Shown: one piece after another, positions 24,650 to 33,209 of the stretch | How positions within the stretch are numbered: the stretch's first letter is position 1 | Layout of the letters: each line of letters starts with the position of its first letter | DNA from: Oscillospiraceae bacterium | GTDB taxonomy: Bacteria > Bacillota > Clostridia > Oscillospirales > CAG-272 | Direction of reading: 5' to 3' | Assembly (NCBI GenBank): GCA_015063305.1 | Contig: SVUJ01000006.1 | Span: 44,048-108,047, forward strand | Length of the DNA stretch: 64,000 nucleotides | Program-made: the position numbers and the translations under genes | The notes under the pieces: generated by a model | What the model was told of the DNA's origin: nothing | The model's input: only the letters and a program-made list of their open reading frames with translations | The model's database searches: none

Positions 24650-24679
24650 AGAATAAATTCAGAAAGAGAGGATATTGTC

Positions 24680-27600
24680 TTGGCAGGTAAAAATTTAAGG
24701 GAATTGCTTTCAAAATATATACCGCCCGAAAAATATATAGATATATTGTCAAGCGCGGACAACGTCGTCTCCAGAGTGGATAAGGAAAGAAGAATACTTG
24801 AGGTAAGGGCCGATTTTCCGAGGATAGTTGAGAAGAGCGTTCTTTACGATATAGAAAAACAGGTCACCGAGGCTTATGCGCTCAGATGCTTTAAAATATT
24901 GCCGAGATATCCGTCAGAGCTTTTCTCTTATGATTACGTGCCTCAGATACTCACCGAGGCGGAAACGGTGGGAACTGTAGCAAAGGGATTTTTCTCGGAG
25001 TATACATACGAGCTTCAGGACGGACAGCTTACTGTCAGAATACCTTTTTCGACCGATGGAATAAATCTGCTTCGGGACGCGAAAACTCCCGCCGTTATAG
25101 AGAATATTATCGCAAGTGAGTTTGATATAAAGGTAAAGGTAAGTATCGAGTATTCGGGAAGCGAGAATAGCGAGAGCGCGGAGTCGGCAAGATTAAGACT
25201 TGAGGAGATAGACCGACAGCTATCCGAGGCGGGCAGAAGATACGAGGAGCATCAAAGATATTCCGAGCCTCAGCAGAATAAGCCCAAGAGTGCCGAGGAG
25301 GACGAGCCCCAGCTCCCGAGAATAGCCTCGGTATATGACCACGACCTCAGAAGCGCTTTTATCGAGGACGGACAGATAAAGATAGGTGCATATATTTTTG
25401 ATATCTCATCACCTAAATTCGTGTTTGGAAATGAGTTTGAGGTGCGCCCTGTTCCGATAGCCACCATAAACAAGGCAGTCAAGAATATAGTGTTCGTGGG
25501 AGAGGTCTTTGCGTTTTCTTCCGAGCCCAACAGAGCAGGGGATAAATTCAACGTATCTATCGGAATTTTTGACGGAAACGCGTCTATATACGCCAAGAGA
25601 TATTCGCTGACCCCCGAAGAGGCAAAGGAAACAAAGTCCGCTGTGTCTGTGGGAAGTGTTGTGGCTATACACGGATATACCAAGAACGAAAGAAACGATG
25701 ATGAGCTGTATCTGAGCTATACCGATATCGCCCTCGTAGCGAAAAAGGCGCGTGAGGACAATGCTCCCGTAAAGCGAGTTGAGCTACATCTTCATACAAC
25801 TATGTCGAGTATGGACGCGGTGATCGCGCCCGACGTTGCCGTCAAGACCGCGCATAAGTGGGGACACCCCGCGGTGGCTATCACCGACCACGCGAACGCG
25901 CAGGGCTTTCCCGAGGCTATGATAGCGGCTGACAAGTGCGGAATGAAGGTCATATACGGAATGGAGGCATATTTCGTAAATGATACGGCAACCGCTATAA
26001 ATGGCAAATACGAAGGGAACTTCCACGATGAGTTCGTAGTCTTCGATATAGAAACAACGGGACTTTCTCCTGTTAACTGCAAGATAATAGAGATAGGCGC
26101 GGTAAAGATAAAGGACGGAAAGGTGCTTGAGGTGTATAATACCTTCGTAGACCCCGAGTGTCCCATACCCGAGGAGATCACCGAGCTTACGTCTATTACC
26201 GACGAAATGGTGGCGGGAGCGCGTACTATAGACACCGTTCTTCCCGAATTTCTCGAATTCGTTGGAGGAAGACTTCTCATAGCGCATAACGCCGATTTTG
26301 ATACGGGATTTATCCGCGCGGCGGCAAAGTCGCTTGGTATAGAGTTTGACCTGCCGTATCTTGATACACTTGCTCTCTCAAGATATCTTAATTCCGAGCT
26401 TAAATCCCATAAGCTCGACGTGCTCGTAAAGCATTACGCGCTCGGAGAATTCCATCACCACAGAGCAAGTGATGATGCGGAGGTGCTCTCGCGTATCTTC
26501 TTTAAGATGTGCGAACAGCTTGAATCGCTCGACGTAAAGAGCTTCGCAGACCTTCAGAGCGAGATGAGCGCAAAGAGCAATCCGCTTATGCTAAAGCCCT
26601 ATCACCAGATAATTCTGGTCAAAAATCAAGAGGGACTTAAAAATCTTTATAAGCTGATATCCTTCAGCTACCTCAATTACTTCAGAAAGATGCCGAGAAT
26701 ACCCAAGACCGAGCTCGAAAAGCACAGAGAGGGACTTATTATCGGCTCTGCCTGCGAGGCGGGCGAGCTGTTTACGGCAATACTTGAGGGAAGACCCGAA
26801 TCGGAGATAGAGAATATAGTCAATTTCTATGATTATCTTGAGATACAGCCGCTCTCCAATAACCGATTTTTGGTTGAAGAGCAGCATAAGGTAGCCGACG
26901 ATGAGGGACTAAGGGAGCTTAACCGCAGAATAGTTGAGCTTGGAGAAAAGTATAATAAGCCTGTCGTTGCTACCTGCGACGCTCACTTCCTCAATGACGA
27001 GGACGAGCTGTACAGAAAGATAATAGTAAGCTCGAAGTTCAAGGACGGTCACAGGGATACTCACCTCTATTTCAGAACCACCGAGGAAATGCTTGAGGAG
27101 TTCGCTTATCTTGGTGAGGAAAAGGCGTATGAGGTCGTAGTTGCCAATCCAAACAAGATAAATGATATGATAGAAAATATCCGTCCTATCCCCAAGGGCT
27201 CTTATACCCCCAATATGGAGGGAGCGGAGGAAGAGCTTCAGGAGAAGTGCTGGACGAGAGCTAAGTCTATGTACGGCGACCCTGTGCCTGAGATAGTGGC
27301 TAAGCGCCTTGAAAAGGAGCTTACCTCTATAATCAACAACGGCTTTGCCGTGCTCTATATGATAGCCCAGAGACTTGTGTGGTATAGCGAGAGCCAAGGA
27401 TATCTTGTTGGTTCGAGAGGCTCGGTAGGCTCGTCATTCGTTGCTACGATGGCAGGTATATCCGAGGTAAACCCTCTTCCGCCTCACTACTATTGCCCCA
27501 AATGTCAGTATAGCGAGTTTATCACCGACGGTACGGTGGGCTCGGGCTTCGACCTTCCCGATAAGAACTGTCCTCGTTGCGGCACTAAGCTTAACGCCGA

Positions 27601-29191
27601 CGGACACGATATCCCCTTTGAGACCTTCCTTGGCTTTAAGGGAGATAAGTCGCCTGATATCGACCTTAACTTTTCGGGTGACGTACAGGGTAAGGTGCAT
27701 AAATACACAGAGGAGCTCTTTGGAAAAGAAAACGTGTTCAGGGCGGGAACGCTTGGAACACTTGCAGATAAGACGGCTTTTGGATTTGTTGCGAAATACT
27801 TTGAGTCGCTTGGAGTAAGCATAGGACGCGCCGAGATGGACAGAATAATCCAGAACTGTGTGGGAGTAAAGAGGACTACGGGACAGCACCCGGGCGGTAT
27901 AATCGTTATCCCCAGAGAATATGAGGTATATGATTTTACCCCCGTTCAGCACCCCGCTGATGACCCGCACTCGGATATCATAACCACTCACTTTGCGTTC
28001 TCTTATCTGCACGATACGATACTTAAGCTCGACGAGCTCGGACACGATATTCCGACCAAGTATAAATGGCTCGAGCGCTTCTCAAACACGAGCGTTATGG
28101 ACGTCAACATGAACGATAAGTCGATATACGAGCTGTTTTTGTCAACAAAGTCGCTTGGCGTATCTCCCGAGGATATTGATTCGAATGTTGGAACTTACGG
28201 ACTTCCCGAGTTTGGAACAAGATTCGTTGTTAAGATGCTCGAGGACGCAAAGCCGCAAACCTTTGCCGATCTTCTTCAGATATCGGGTCTTTCTCACGGA
28301 ACCGATGTTTGGACAGGTAACGCACAGGATCTTATAAACGAAGGTATTTGTAACATATCTCAGGTTATAGGATGTCGTGACAATATAATGAACGACCTTA
28401 TAAGATACGGGGTTGAAAACCTTACCTCGTTTAAGATAATGGAAGCGGTAAGAAAGGGAAAAGGACTCACTCCCGAATGGGAAGCCGATATGCGGGAGCA
28501 TAACGTGCCAGAATGGTATATAAACTCCTGTAAAAAGATAAAGTATATGTTTCCCAAGGCGCACGCCGCGGCATACGTTATGTCGGCGATAAGACTTGGT
28601 TGGTATAAGGTTCATATACCGATAGCCTTTTATTGCGCTATGTTTACGGTAGCCCCCGGCGGATTTGACGCGACTATTGTAATTAAGGGGCGTCAGGCAG
28701 TAAGGAATACCCTTAAGGATATAGAAAGGCGCGGAAAAGAAGCCTCTCCCAAGGAGCAGGCGTCTGTGTCTACATTGCAGCTTGCTAACGAGTGTATGGC
28801 AAGGGGTATAAAGTTCCTGCCCATAGATATCGAGAAGTCGGATGCTTATGCTTTTCTGCCCGAAAACGGCGCGATAAGAATGCCGTTCTCGTCCTTGCCG
28901 GGACTTGGAGAAAACGCCGCTATGAATATTATGGCGGCGCGTAACGAAGAACCCTTTTTCTCGGTAGAGGACCTTCAGAAGAGAGCAAAGCTTACAAAGA
29001 GTGTAATTGACGTTTTGCGCTCAAACGGAGTTATTAAAAATCTGGACGAGACTGACCAGCTTACGCTTTCTGTTTTCGGAGATACTTTTGCTAAGGTAGC
29101 TGAGAAACCAAAAGAAGAACCTAAAAAGTCCACTAAGGCGGTAAAAGAGCAGAGCGGTGAGGAAGAAGCTGAACAGCTTTCGTTCTTCTAA
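24680..29191 (+). CDS. polC: DNA polymerase III PolC (Gram-positive replicative polymerase with proofreading)
   Basis: The 1503-residue protein is the Gram-positive replicative polymerase. Order: N-terminal domain; OB domain (about 230-360); PHP domain starting VELHLHTTMSSMDAV (about 367), interrupted by a DnaQ-like 3'-5' exonuclease (FDIETTGLSP at about 455; AHNADFDTGF); PHP remainder; polymerase palm with a zinc finger (CPKC...CPRC, about 940-970), SPDIDLNFSG (catalytic Asp pair, about 992) and 'HPGGIIVIP'; C-terminal helix-hairpin-helix and a terminal QLSFF resembling a beta-clamp motif. Translation starts at TTG 24680, 8 nt after AGAGAGGA; no ATG is available nearby. Last gene of the operon. 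Confidence 0.97.
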   Translation: MAGKNLRELLSKYIPPEKYIDILSSADNVVSRVDKERRILEVRADFPRIVEKSVLYDIEKQVTEAYALRCFKILPRYPSELFSYDYVPQILTEAETVGTVAKGFFSEYTYELQDGQLTVRIPFSTDGINLLRDAKTPAVIENIIASEFDIKVKVSIEYSGSENSESAESARLRLEEIDRQLSEAGRRYEEHQRYSEPQQNKPKSAEEDEPQLPRIASVYDHDLRSAFIEDGQIKIGAYIFDISSPKFVFGNEFEVRPVPIATINKAVKNIVFVGEVFAFSSEPNRAGDKFNVSIGIFDGNASIYAKRYSLTPEEAKETKSAVSVGSVVAIHGYTKNERNDDELYLSYTDIALVAKKAREDNAPVKRVELHLHTTMSSMDAVIAPDVAVKTAHKWGHPAVAITDHANAQGFPEAMIAADKCGMKVIYGMEAYFVNDTATAINGKYEGNFHDEFVVFDIETTGLSPVNCKIIEIGAVKIKDGKVLEVYNTFVDPECPIPEEITELTSITDEMVAGARTIDTVLPEFLEFVGGRLLIAHNADFDTGFIRAAAKSLGIEFDLPYLDTLALSRYLNSELKSHKLDVLVKHYALGEFHHHRASDDAEVLSRIFFKMCEQLESLDVKSFADLQSEMSAKSNPLMLKPYHQIILVKNQEGLKNLYKLISFSYLNYFRKMPRIPKTELEKHREGLIIGSACEAGELFTAILEGRPESEIENIVNFYDYLEIQPLSNNRFLVEEQHKVADDEGLRELNRRIVELGEKYNKPVVATCDAHFLNDEDELYRKIIVSSKFKDGHRDTHLYFRTTEEMLEEFAYLGEEKAYEVVVANPNKINDMIENIRPIPKGSYTPNMEGAEEELQEKCWTRAKSMYGDPVPEIVAKRLEKELTSIINNGFAVLYMIAQRLVWYSESQGYLVGSRGSVGSSFVATMAGISEVNPLPPHYYCPKCQYSEFITDGTVGSGFDLPDKNCPRCGTKLNADGHDIPFETFLGFKGDKSPDIDLNFSGDVQGKVHKYTEELFGKENVFRAGTLGTLADKTAFGFVAKYFESLGVSIGRAEMDRIIQNCVGVKRTTGQHPGGIIVIPREYEVYDFTPVQHPADDPHSDIITTHFAFSYLHDTILKLDELGHDIPTKYKWLERFSNTSVMDVNMNDKSIYELFLSTKSLGVSPEDIDSNVGTYGLPEFGTRFVVKMLEDAKPQTFADLLQISGLSHGTDVWTGNAQDLINEGICNISQVIGCRDNIMNDLIRYGVENLTSFKIMEAVRKGKGLTPEWEADMREHNVPEWYINSCKKIKYMFPKAHAAAYVMSAIRLGWYKVHIPIAFYCAMFTVAPGGFDATIVIKGRQAVRNTLKDIERRGKEASPKEQASVSTLQLANECMARGIKFLPIDIEKSDAYAFLPENGAIRMPFSSLPGLGENAAMNIMAARNEEPFFSVEDLQKRAKLTKSVIDVLRSNGVIKNLDETDQLTLSVFGDTFAKVAEKPKEEPKKSTKAVKEQSGEEEAEQLSFF

Positions 29192-29195
29192 AATA

Positions 29196-29233
29196 AAAAC
29201 ACCGACGGAATTTTATTCCGTCGGTGTTTTTGT
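29196..29233 (+). terminator. Terminator of the pyrH-polC operon
   Basis: Arms 29196-29211 and 29215-29230 form a 16-bp stem (ACACCGACGGAAT core) followed by T-rich sequence. Confidence 0.88.
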
Positions 29234-29324
29234 GACAAATTGAATAGAATAATAGGTTTATAATTGATAAATTTGGTTATTTAATAGAGATGAAAAAAAT
29301 AAAGAAAAATTTTTAAAAAAGGTA

Positions 29325-29352
29325 TTGACATTTTCCCAAAAAAGTGTATAAT
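29325..29352 (+). promoter_or_regulatory. Sigma-A promoter for the tRNA-Leu genes
   Basis: TTGACA (29325-29330), 16-bp spacer, TATAAT (29347-29352), 36 bp before the first tRNA. Confidence 0.8.
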
Positions 29353-29388
29353 ATAATACGTTGCCGATAAAGAGCAACAAAAGGATAC

Positions 29389-29472
29389 GCGAGAGTGGCG
29401 GAACTGGCAGACGCGCACGTTTGAGGGGCGTGTGGTTACACCGTACGGGTTCAAGTCCCGTTTCTCGCACCA
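29389..29472 (+). tRNA. tRNA-Leu (anticodon GAG)
   Basis: Acceptor GCGAGAG pairs with TTCTCGC (one G-T), anticodon arm CACGT-TTGAGGG-GCGTG with anticodon GAG, long variable arm of class II tRNA, T-arm GGGTTCAAGTCCC, encoded CCA (29470-29472). Confidence 0.95.
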
Positions 29473-29574
29473 AATCGGCAGTGCTGAACAGCACTGCCGA
29501 ATTCTTAAATAAGGATAAAAAAGTAATAGCAAGAGCTACTTCTTCACTATTCACTCTTACCTATTACTTCATAC

Positions 29575-29898
29575 GCGGGTATGGCGGAATTGGCAGCTTC
29601 GAGAACGAGCGCACCTGGTGGGTGATCGAGCGAGTTTGAGAAGGCGCACAAACAAGGAGAATTGCGACACGAGGAGCAAGTCGACTATGTTTGAAGCCGT
29701 ATCGCGGGGCGCGGCTGCCCCAAAACAATTTAATATGCGGGTATGGCGGAATTGGCAGCTTCGAGAACGAGCGCACCCGGTGGGTGATCGAGCGAGTTTG
29801 AGAAGGCGCACAAACAAGGAGAATTGCGACATGAGGAGCAAGGCGACTATGTTTGAAGCCGTATCGCGGGGCGCGGCTGCCCCAAAACAATTTAATAT
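29575..29898 (+). repeat. Two tandem 162-bp cassettes, each starting with the first 22 nt of tRNA-Leu(CAG)
   Basis: Units 29575-29736 and 29737-29898 are identical except for a few bases. Each begins with exactly the 22 nt that start the real tRNA at 29899 (through ...GGAATTGGCAG in the D-arm), then continues with unrelated sequence (CTTCGAGAACGAGCG...) that includes a GGGGC/GCCCC hairpin near the end and finishes ACAATTTAATAT. The period is exactly 162. They cannot fold as tRNAs because the remaining arms are missing. Confidence 0.92.
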
Positions 29899-29985
29899 GC
29901 GGGTATGGCGGAATTGGCAGACGCGCTAGATTCAGGTTCTAGTGGGGGCGACTTCGTGCAGGTTCAAGTCCTGTTACCCGCACCA
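29899..29985 (+). tRNA. tRNA-Leu (anticodon CAG)
   Basis: Acceptor GCGGGTA pairs with TACCCGC; anticodon arm CTAGA-TTCAGGT-TCTAG gives anticodon CAG; class II variable arm; T-arm AGGTTCAAGTCCT; encoded CCA (29983-29985). Intact despite the adjacent partial copies. Confidence 0.95.
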
Positions 29986-29986
29986 G

Positions 29987-30016
29987 AAAAAGCACTTGCG
30001 AAAGCAAGTGCTTTTT
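29987..30016 (+). terminator. Terminator after tRNA-Leu(CAG)
   Basis: Perfect stem AAAAAGCACTTGC (29987-29999) / GCAAGTGCTTTTT (30004-30016), GAAA loop. Confidence 0.88.
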
Positions 30017-30045
30017 CAGTTGTGATTGCTTTGCGGAAAGTGATG

Positions 30046-30159
30046 AGTTATGAGATGCGTTGCATCGTTATGATTGACTTCGCCAAGTTGAAGAGTATAA
30101 GGCAATCATATCAAAACATTTGCGTAAGCAAATTCATAACGCGCGAAGCGCTCATAACT
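30046..30159. repeat. Inverted-repeat element with nested hairpins
   Basis: Left arm 30046-30073 (AGTTATGAG, hairpin GATGC-GTT-GCATC, CGTTATGA) matches the reverse complement of right arm 30134-30159 (TCATAACG, hairpin GCG-CGAA-GCGC, CTCATAACT). The centre has two more small hairpins (CTTC/GAAG; TTTGC-GTAA-GCAAA), and TGATTGC/GCAATCA pair outside. No coding potential is evident. It may be a small mobile element or a structured RNA. Confidence 0.55.
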
Positions 30160-30242
30160 TTAGAGCTGTATTTTTCGTTTTAGGTTTTTTTCACCATTTT
30201 TATATAAAAAAACGTCCTATAAAAAATCTTTTCCCCACCTTA

Positions 30243-30271
30243 TTGACATCATTTTTGGGGCATGTTATACT
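30243..30271 (+). promoter_or_regulatory. Sigma-A promoter for lipoproteins 1 and 2
   Basis: TTGACA (30243-30248), 17-bp spacer, TATACT (30266-30271). The 55 bp upstream resemble those before the promoter at 34545. Confidence 0.8.
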
Positions 30272-30301
30272 CAATTTGTAAAGATAAAAAAAGGGAGAAA
30301 A

Positions 30302-31522
30302 ATGATGAAAAAATTTGTTGTCGCTTTGCTGTGTCTGATGATGCTTCTGTCGCTCTTTTCTTGCGATATGACTGAAGATAAAAATATTTCCCAAACAGAT
30401 CCCGAAGCTCCCAAAGAAGGTGAAAATAATGACACCGTGCCTTCCGAGACGGAAAAGACTATGGAAATCTACAAGGCGGTAATCAACGGTGAACTATGTG
30501 TTGTTGATGAGAACTTGGGTGAGACAAAATTGAAAAGCTTGCGCTTTCCAAGTAATGATACAAGCTTGGATGAGTGTAAATTGCTCACGAAAGCGATATT
30601 TGATATAGATCAGGACGGAAACAGTGAATACGTTATTCAATCGCCCGATAACGAATATATCATTTTACGATACTATAACGCTAAAGTGTACAGTTATTAT
30701 TTGTATAGCTGTGATTTTTATAATTTCAATACAGACGGAACGTTTTATTGGTGTAATTCTCCCAATACGGTGGGGATGGAGTGCGGATTAAGCAAAATAA
30801 TTTTTGACGGAGAAAAGTTAAACACAAAATCCATCTATAGTCTTAAATATTCCTCAAAATATGAATATTTCGTAGGGGGAGAGGCTGTTACCGAAGACGA
30901 ATATTATGATTATCGTAGTCAAATCATACATAAGGATGAAATGAAATTCTCTCAATTTGAGCTGACGCATTCATATCCAATAACCGCGGAACGAGCATGG
31001 AATTTGGCAAACGCATATTGGGATAACCAAGACGGCCGCTCGGAGTGCTCTGCGGGAACAAATTGGACCGCCAGAATAGAGTTGATCGACACACCGAGTT
31101 CCGAAACAAATTATTATCGCGTTGCTTTTAAAGTGGAATGGTCCTCAAATGGTGGCGGTGAGGGGGATGAATGTAAGCCACCTCATAGTATCCATTTGCA
31201 TGATCAAATATTGGTAAATGCTTTTACGGGAGAAATTACAACGCCCGCATGCGAATCGGGTAGCAAGTGTATTTCAGTTGAGGAAGCAATAGAAATTGCC
31301 AAAAATCATGAGGCATATATGAACGGTGATACGTATGATAAATACAATGAAGAAAACGGATATCGTTTTGAGCTCGATGTCAATGAGGCGGCTCCCGATC
31401 ATATTTACGTTATAGTTGTTCTAAAATACGATACCGATCACTATTCTTTTCATACTAGAACGTGGATAGATAAATACACAGGAGAAACCGTATTTTCATA
31501 TTATGTGAATGGTAAGGGTTAA
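30302..31522 (+). CDS. Lipoprotein of a local three-member paralogue family (member 1)
   Basis: The 406-residue protein begins MMKKFVVALLCLMMLLSLFSC, a lipoprotein signal with Cys21 in LFSC, then a low-complexity linker. The middle has 'IFDIDQDGNSEYVIQ', resembling Asp-rich calcium or FG-GAP-like loops, then 'YIILRYYNAKVYSYYLY' and 'FNTDGTFYW', shared with members 2 and 3. The C-terminal half has two 'A-W-x-L-A' helix plus beta segments ('AERAWNLANAYW', 'VEEAIEIAKNH', 'WIDKYTGETVFSY') reminiscent of PepSY-like folds. It ends VNGKG. Function unknown; probably displayed on the outer face of the membrane. Confidence 0.75.
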   Translation: MMKKFVVALLCLMMLLSLFSCDMTEDKNISQTDPEAPKEGENNDTVPSETEKTMEIYKAVINGELCVVDENLGETKLKSLRFPSNDTSLDECKLLTKAIFDIDQDGNSEYVIQSPDNEYIILRYYNAKVYSYYLYSCDFYNFNTDGTFYWCNSPNTVGMECGLSKIIFDGEKLNTKSIYSLKYSSKYEYFVGGEAVTEDEYYDYRSQIIHKDEMKFSQFELTHSYPITAERAWNLANAYWDNQDGRSECSAGTNWTARIELIDTPSSETNYYRVAFKVEWSSNGGGEGDECKPPHSIHLHDQILVNAFTGEITTPACESGSKCISVEEAIEIAKNHEAYMNGDTYDKYNEENGYRFELDVNEAAPDHIYVIVVLKYDTDHYSFHTRTWIDKYTGETVFSYYVNGKG

Positions 31523-31560
31523 ACCCGTTGCCGAGGATTTGTAAAGACAAAAAGGAGAAA

Positions 31561-32991
31561 ATGATGAAAAAAATTGTTGCCGCTTTGCTGTGCTTGATTA
31601 TGCTTCTGTCGCTTTTTTCTTGTTCTGTTGACGATAATAAAACCAATCAAACTACTGCCGAGAGTGTTACACAAGTACCCGAAAACAATAAGCAGCCAAG
31701 CAAAAAATATTTCGATATCGAAAAGATTGATTTGACAACAGTTAAGTATTATATTTATGATATGAACGGCGACACGGTGTTTGCCCAGGAAACGTCAAGA
31801 CCGCTTGAAATTTCCATGATTGGAGAATATATCGTCGATATCTGTATCGGCATGGGAACAGGCATCAGTATTCATCAATACTATGATGCGCAAAATAATC
31901 GTTTTTCTGATGAATATTCCTATGTTGCGGCATCTTCTTTAGGCGGACTTGTGGCATACATTGACACTTCAATGGAAAATCCAATCTACAATCGAAAGCT
32001 TGTCGTAAGAGATATATTTGATAAAAATATTTTTTATAAATCCTTTAATCTTGATTTTGCACCAGCAGTTACAATGCCGATAGAATCGGCAAGGTTTACC
32101 GATGGCGAAAACGAGCTTGAGATCGTTTATCTTAGCGAAAGACCTGCAACGCCATTCTCTGCAACCTTGGTTATTCGCGCAAACGGTGACAAAAGTGGCA
32201 TTCTATGCGAACAGGATCTCGCTATGGAAATGTATGAGGCGGTATTGAACAACGAAGTTGAGATATACGACACGATTCATAATAAACGCATATTGTTGGC
32301 GGATTGCACAACACCGTATAACGGAATACCGCTTTCCGATTGTGAGCAGTTGAAATATGCTTATACGGATATGGATAACGACGCTATAAACGAGCTTGTC
32401 ATTGATTGCGGCGATACCTTGATCTTGCGCTATTATGAGGGGAATGTTTACCTTTATTCCTTTACCTTTCGTGCATTATATTATTTAAACACCGATGGAT
32501 CGTATACTTGGAATCATACCGGTCAGGATTTTGAATACGGCGAGAATAAACTATATTTTGAAGGTGTAGCGTTGAAAACGAAAGAGCTATATCGTATCGT
32601 CAATGACGGTGAGCCGAATGTCGAATTTTATATAGAGGGTAAACAGGTAACACAAGAAGAAATTTTGAAATATATTGAGAATAATTCCAAAACCAGGGTA
32701 GAATTTGAGCCATTAGAAGCAACTTGGCAAAAAACGATCTCTTTGGAAAAAGCATTGGAGATTGCAGCTGAATATTGGTATGAATGTTATAATATTAAGC
32801 CCGGCGATAAAGCAAGTGAAACAGGATTTCCGTATGGGATACTACCAAAAAATAGCGACAATGCAAATTACAAGATTGCTTTAGCTTGGCTTGTTGATGG
32901 AAATCATTATTCTACCATTGAAATGATAGAAATAGATTCCATTACCGGGGAAATAATTCTGCCCGATTATGACCTCGATGGTAAGGGTTAA
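31561..32991 (+). CDS. Lipoprotein of a local three-member paralogue family (member 2)
   Basis: The 476-residue protein has the same signal (MMKKIVAALLCLIMLLSLFSC), an additional N-terminal domain of about 150 residues absent from the others, then the common module: 'YAYTDMDNDAINELVIDCGDTLILRYYEGNVYLYSF', 'LNTDGSYTWNH', 'GENKLYFEGVALKTKELYRIV', 'SLEKALEIAAEYW'. It ends LDGKG. It starts 38 bp after member 1, behind a repeated leader (TTTGTAAAGACAAAAAGGAG), and is likely cotranscribed. ATG 31561 with AAAGGAG is preferred over an earlier in-frame ATG. Function unknown. Confidence 0.75.
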   Translation: MMKKIVAALLCLIMLLSLFSCSVDDNKTNQTTAESVTQVPENNKQPSKKYFDIEKIDLTTVKYYIYDMNGDTVFAQETSRPLEISMIGEYIVDICIGMGTGISIHQYYDAQNNRFSDEYSYVAASSLGGLVAYIDTSMENPIYNRKLVVRDIFDKNIFYKSFNLDFAPAVTMPIESARFTDGENELEIVYLSERPATPFSATLVIRANGDKSGILCEQDLAMEMYEAVLNNEVEIYDTIHNKRILLADCTTPYNGIPLSDCEQLKYAYTDMDNDAINELVIDCGDTLILRYYEGNVYLYSFTFRALYYLNTDGSYTWNHTGQDFEYGENKLYFEGVALKTKELYRIVNDGEPNVEFYIEGKQVTQEEILKYIENNSKTRVEFEPLEATWQKTISLEKALEIAAEYWYECYNIKPGDKASETGFPYGILPKNSDNANYKIALAWLVDGNHYSTIEMIEIDSITGEIILPDYDLDGKG

Positions 32992-33023
32992 CTCCTTCGT
33001 AAAGGTGACGTTATCATCTGATT

Positions 33024-33067
33024 AAATCCGAATCTCATCACGCGGTGGTGAGGTTCGGATCTTTCTT
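33024..33067 (+). terminator. Terminator after lipoprotein 2
   Basis: AATCCGAA/TTCGGAT outer stem with CTCATCAC/GGTGAG inner stem, followed by CTTTCTTTTC. The rest of 32992-33209 holds only the nagA leader. Confidence 0.75.
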
Positions 33068-33209
33068 TTCTTAACTGTTTGTATGTATCGTTCCTTTTGT
33101 TTTACAATCGGATATTTAAGAGAAAAATTCATAGAAAGTTCACAAACGGTATGTCGTTTTTTGCTATACTATACACTCAGGATGAAGATTTTATAAGGAG
33201 TTATATGTT

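Noticed and set aside
29564..29929. Protein-like frames on both strands across the tRNA-Leu cassettes (e.g. ending ...VWRNWQTR)
   Set aside because: They are translations of tRNA and the 162-bp repeats; the repeated peptide arises from the repeat period being a multiple of three, not from a gene.
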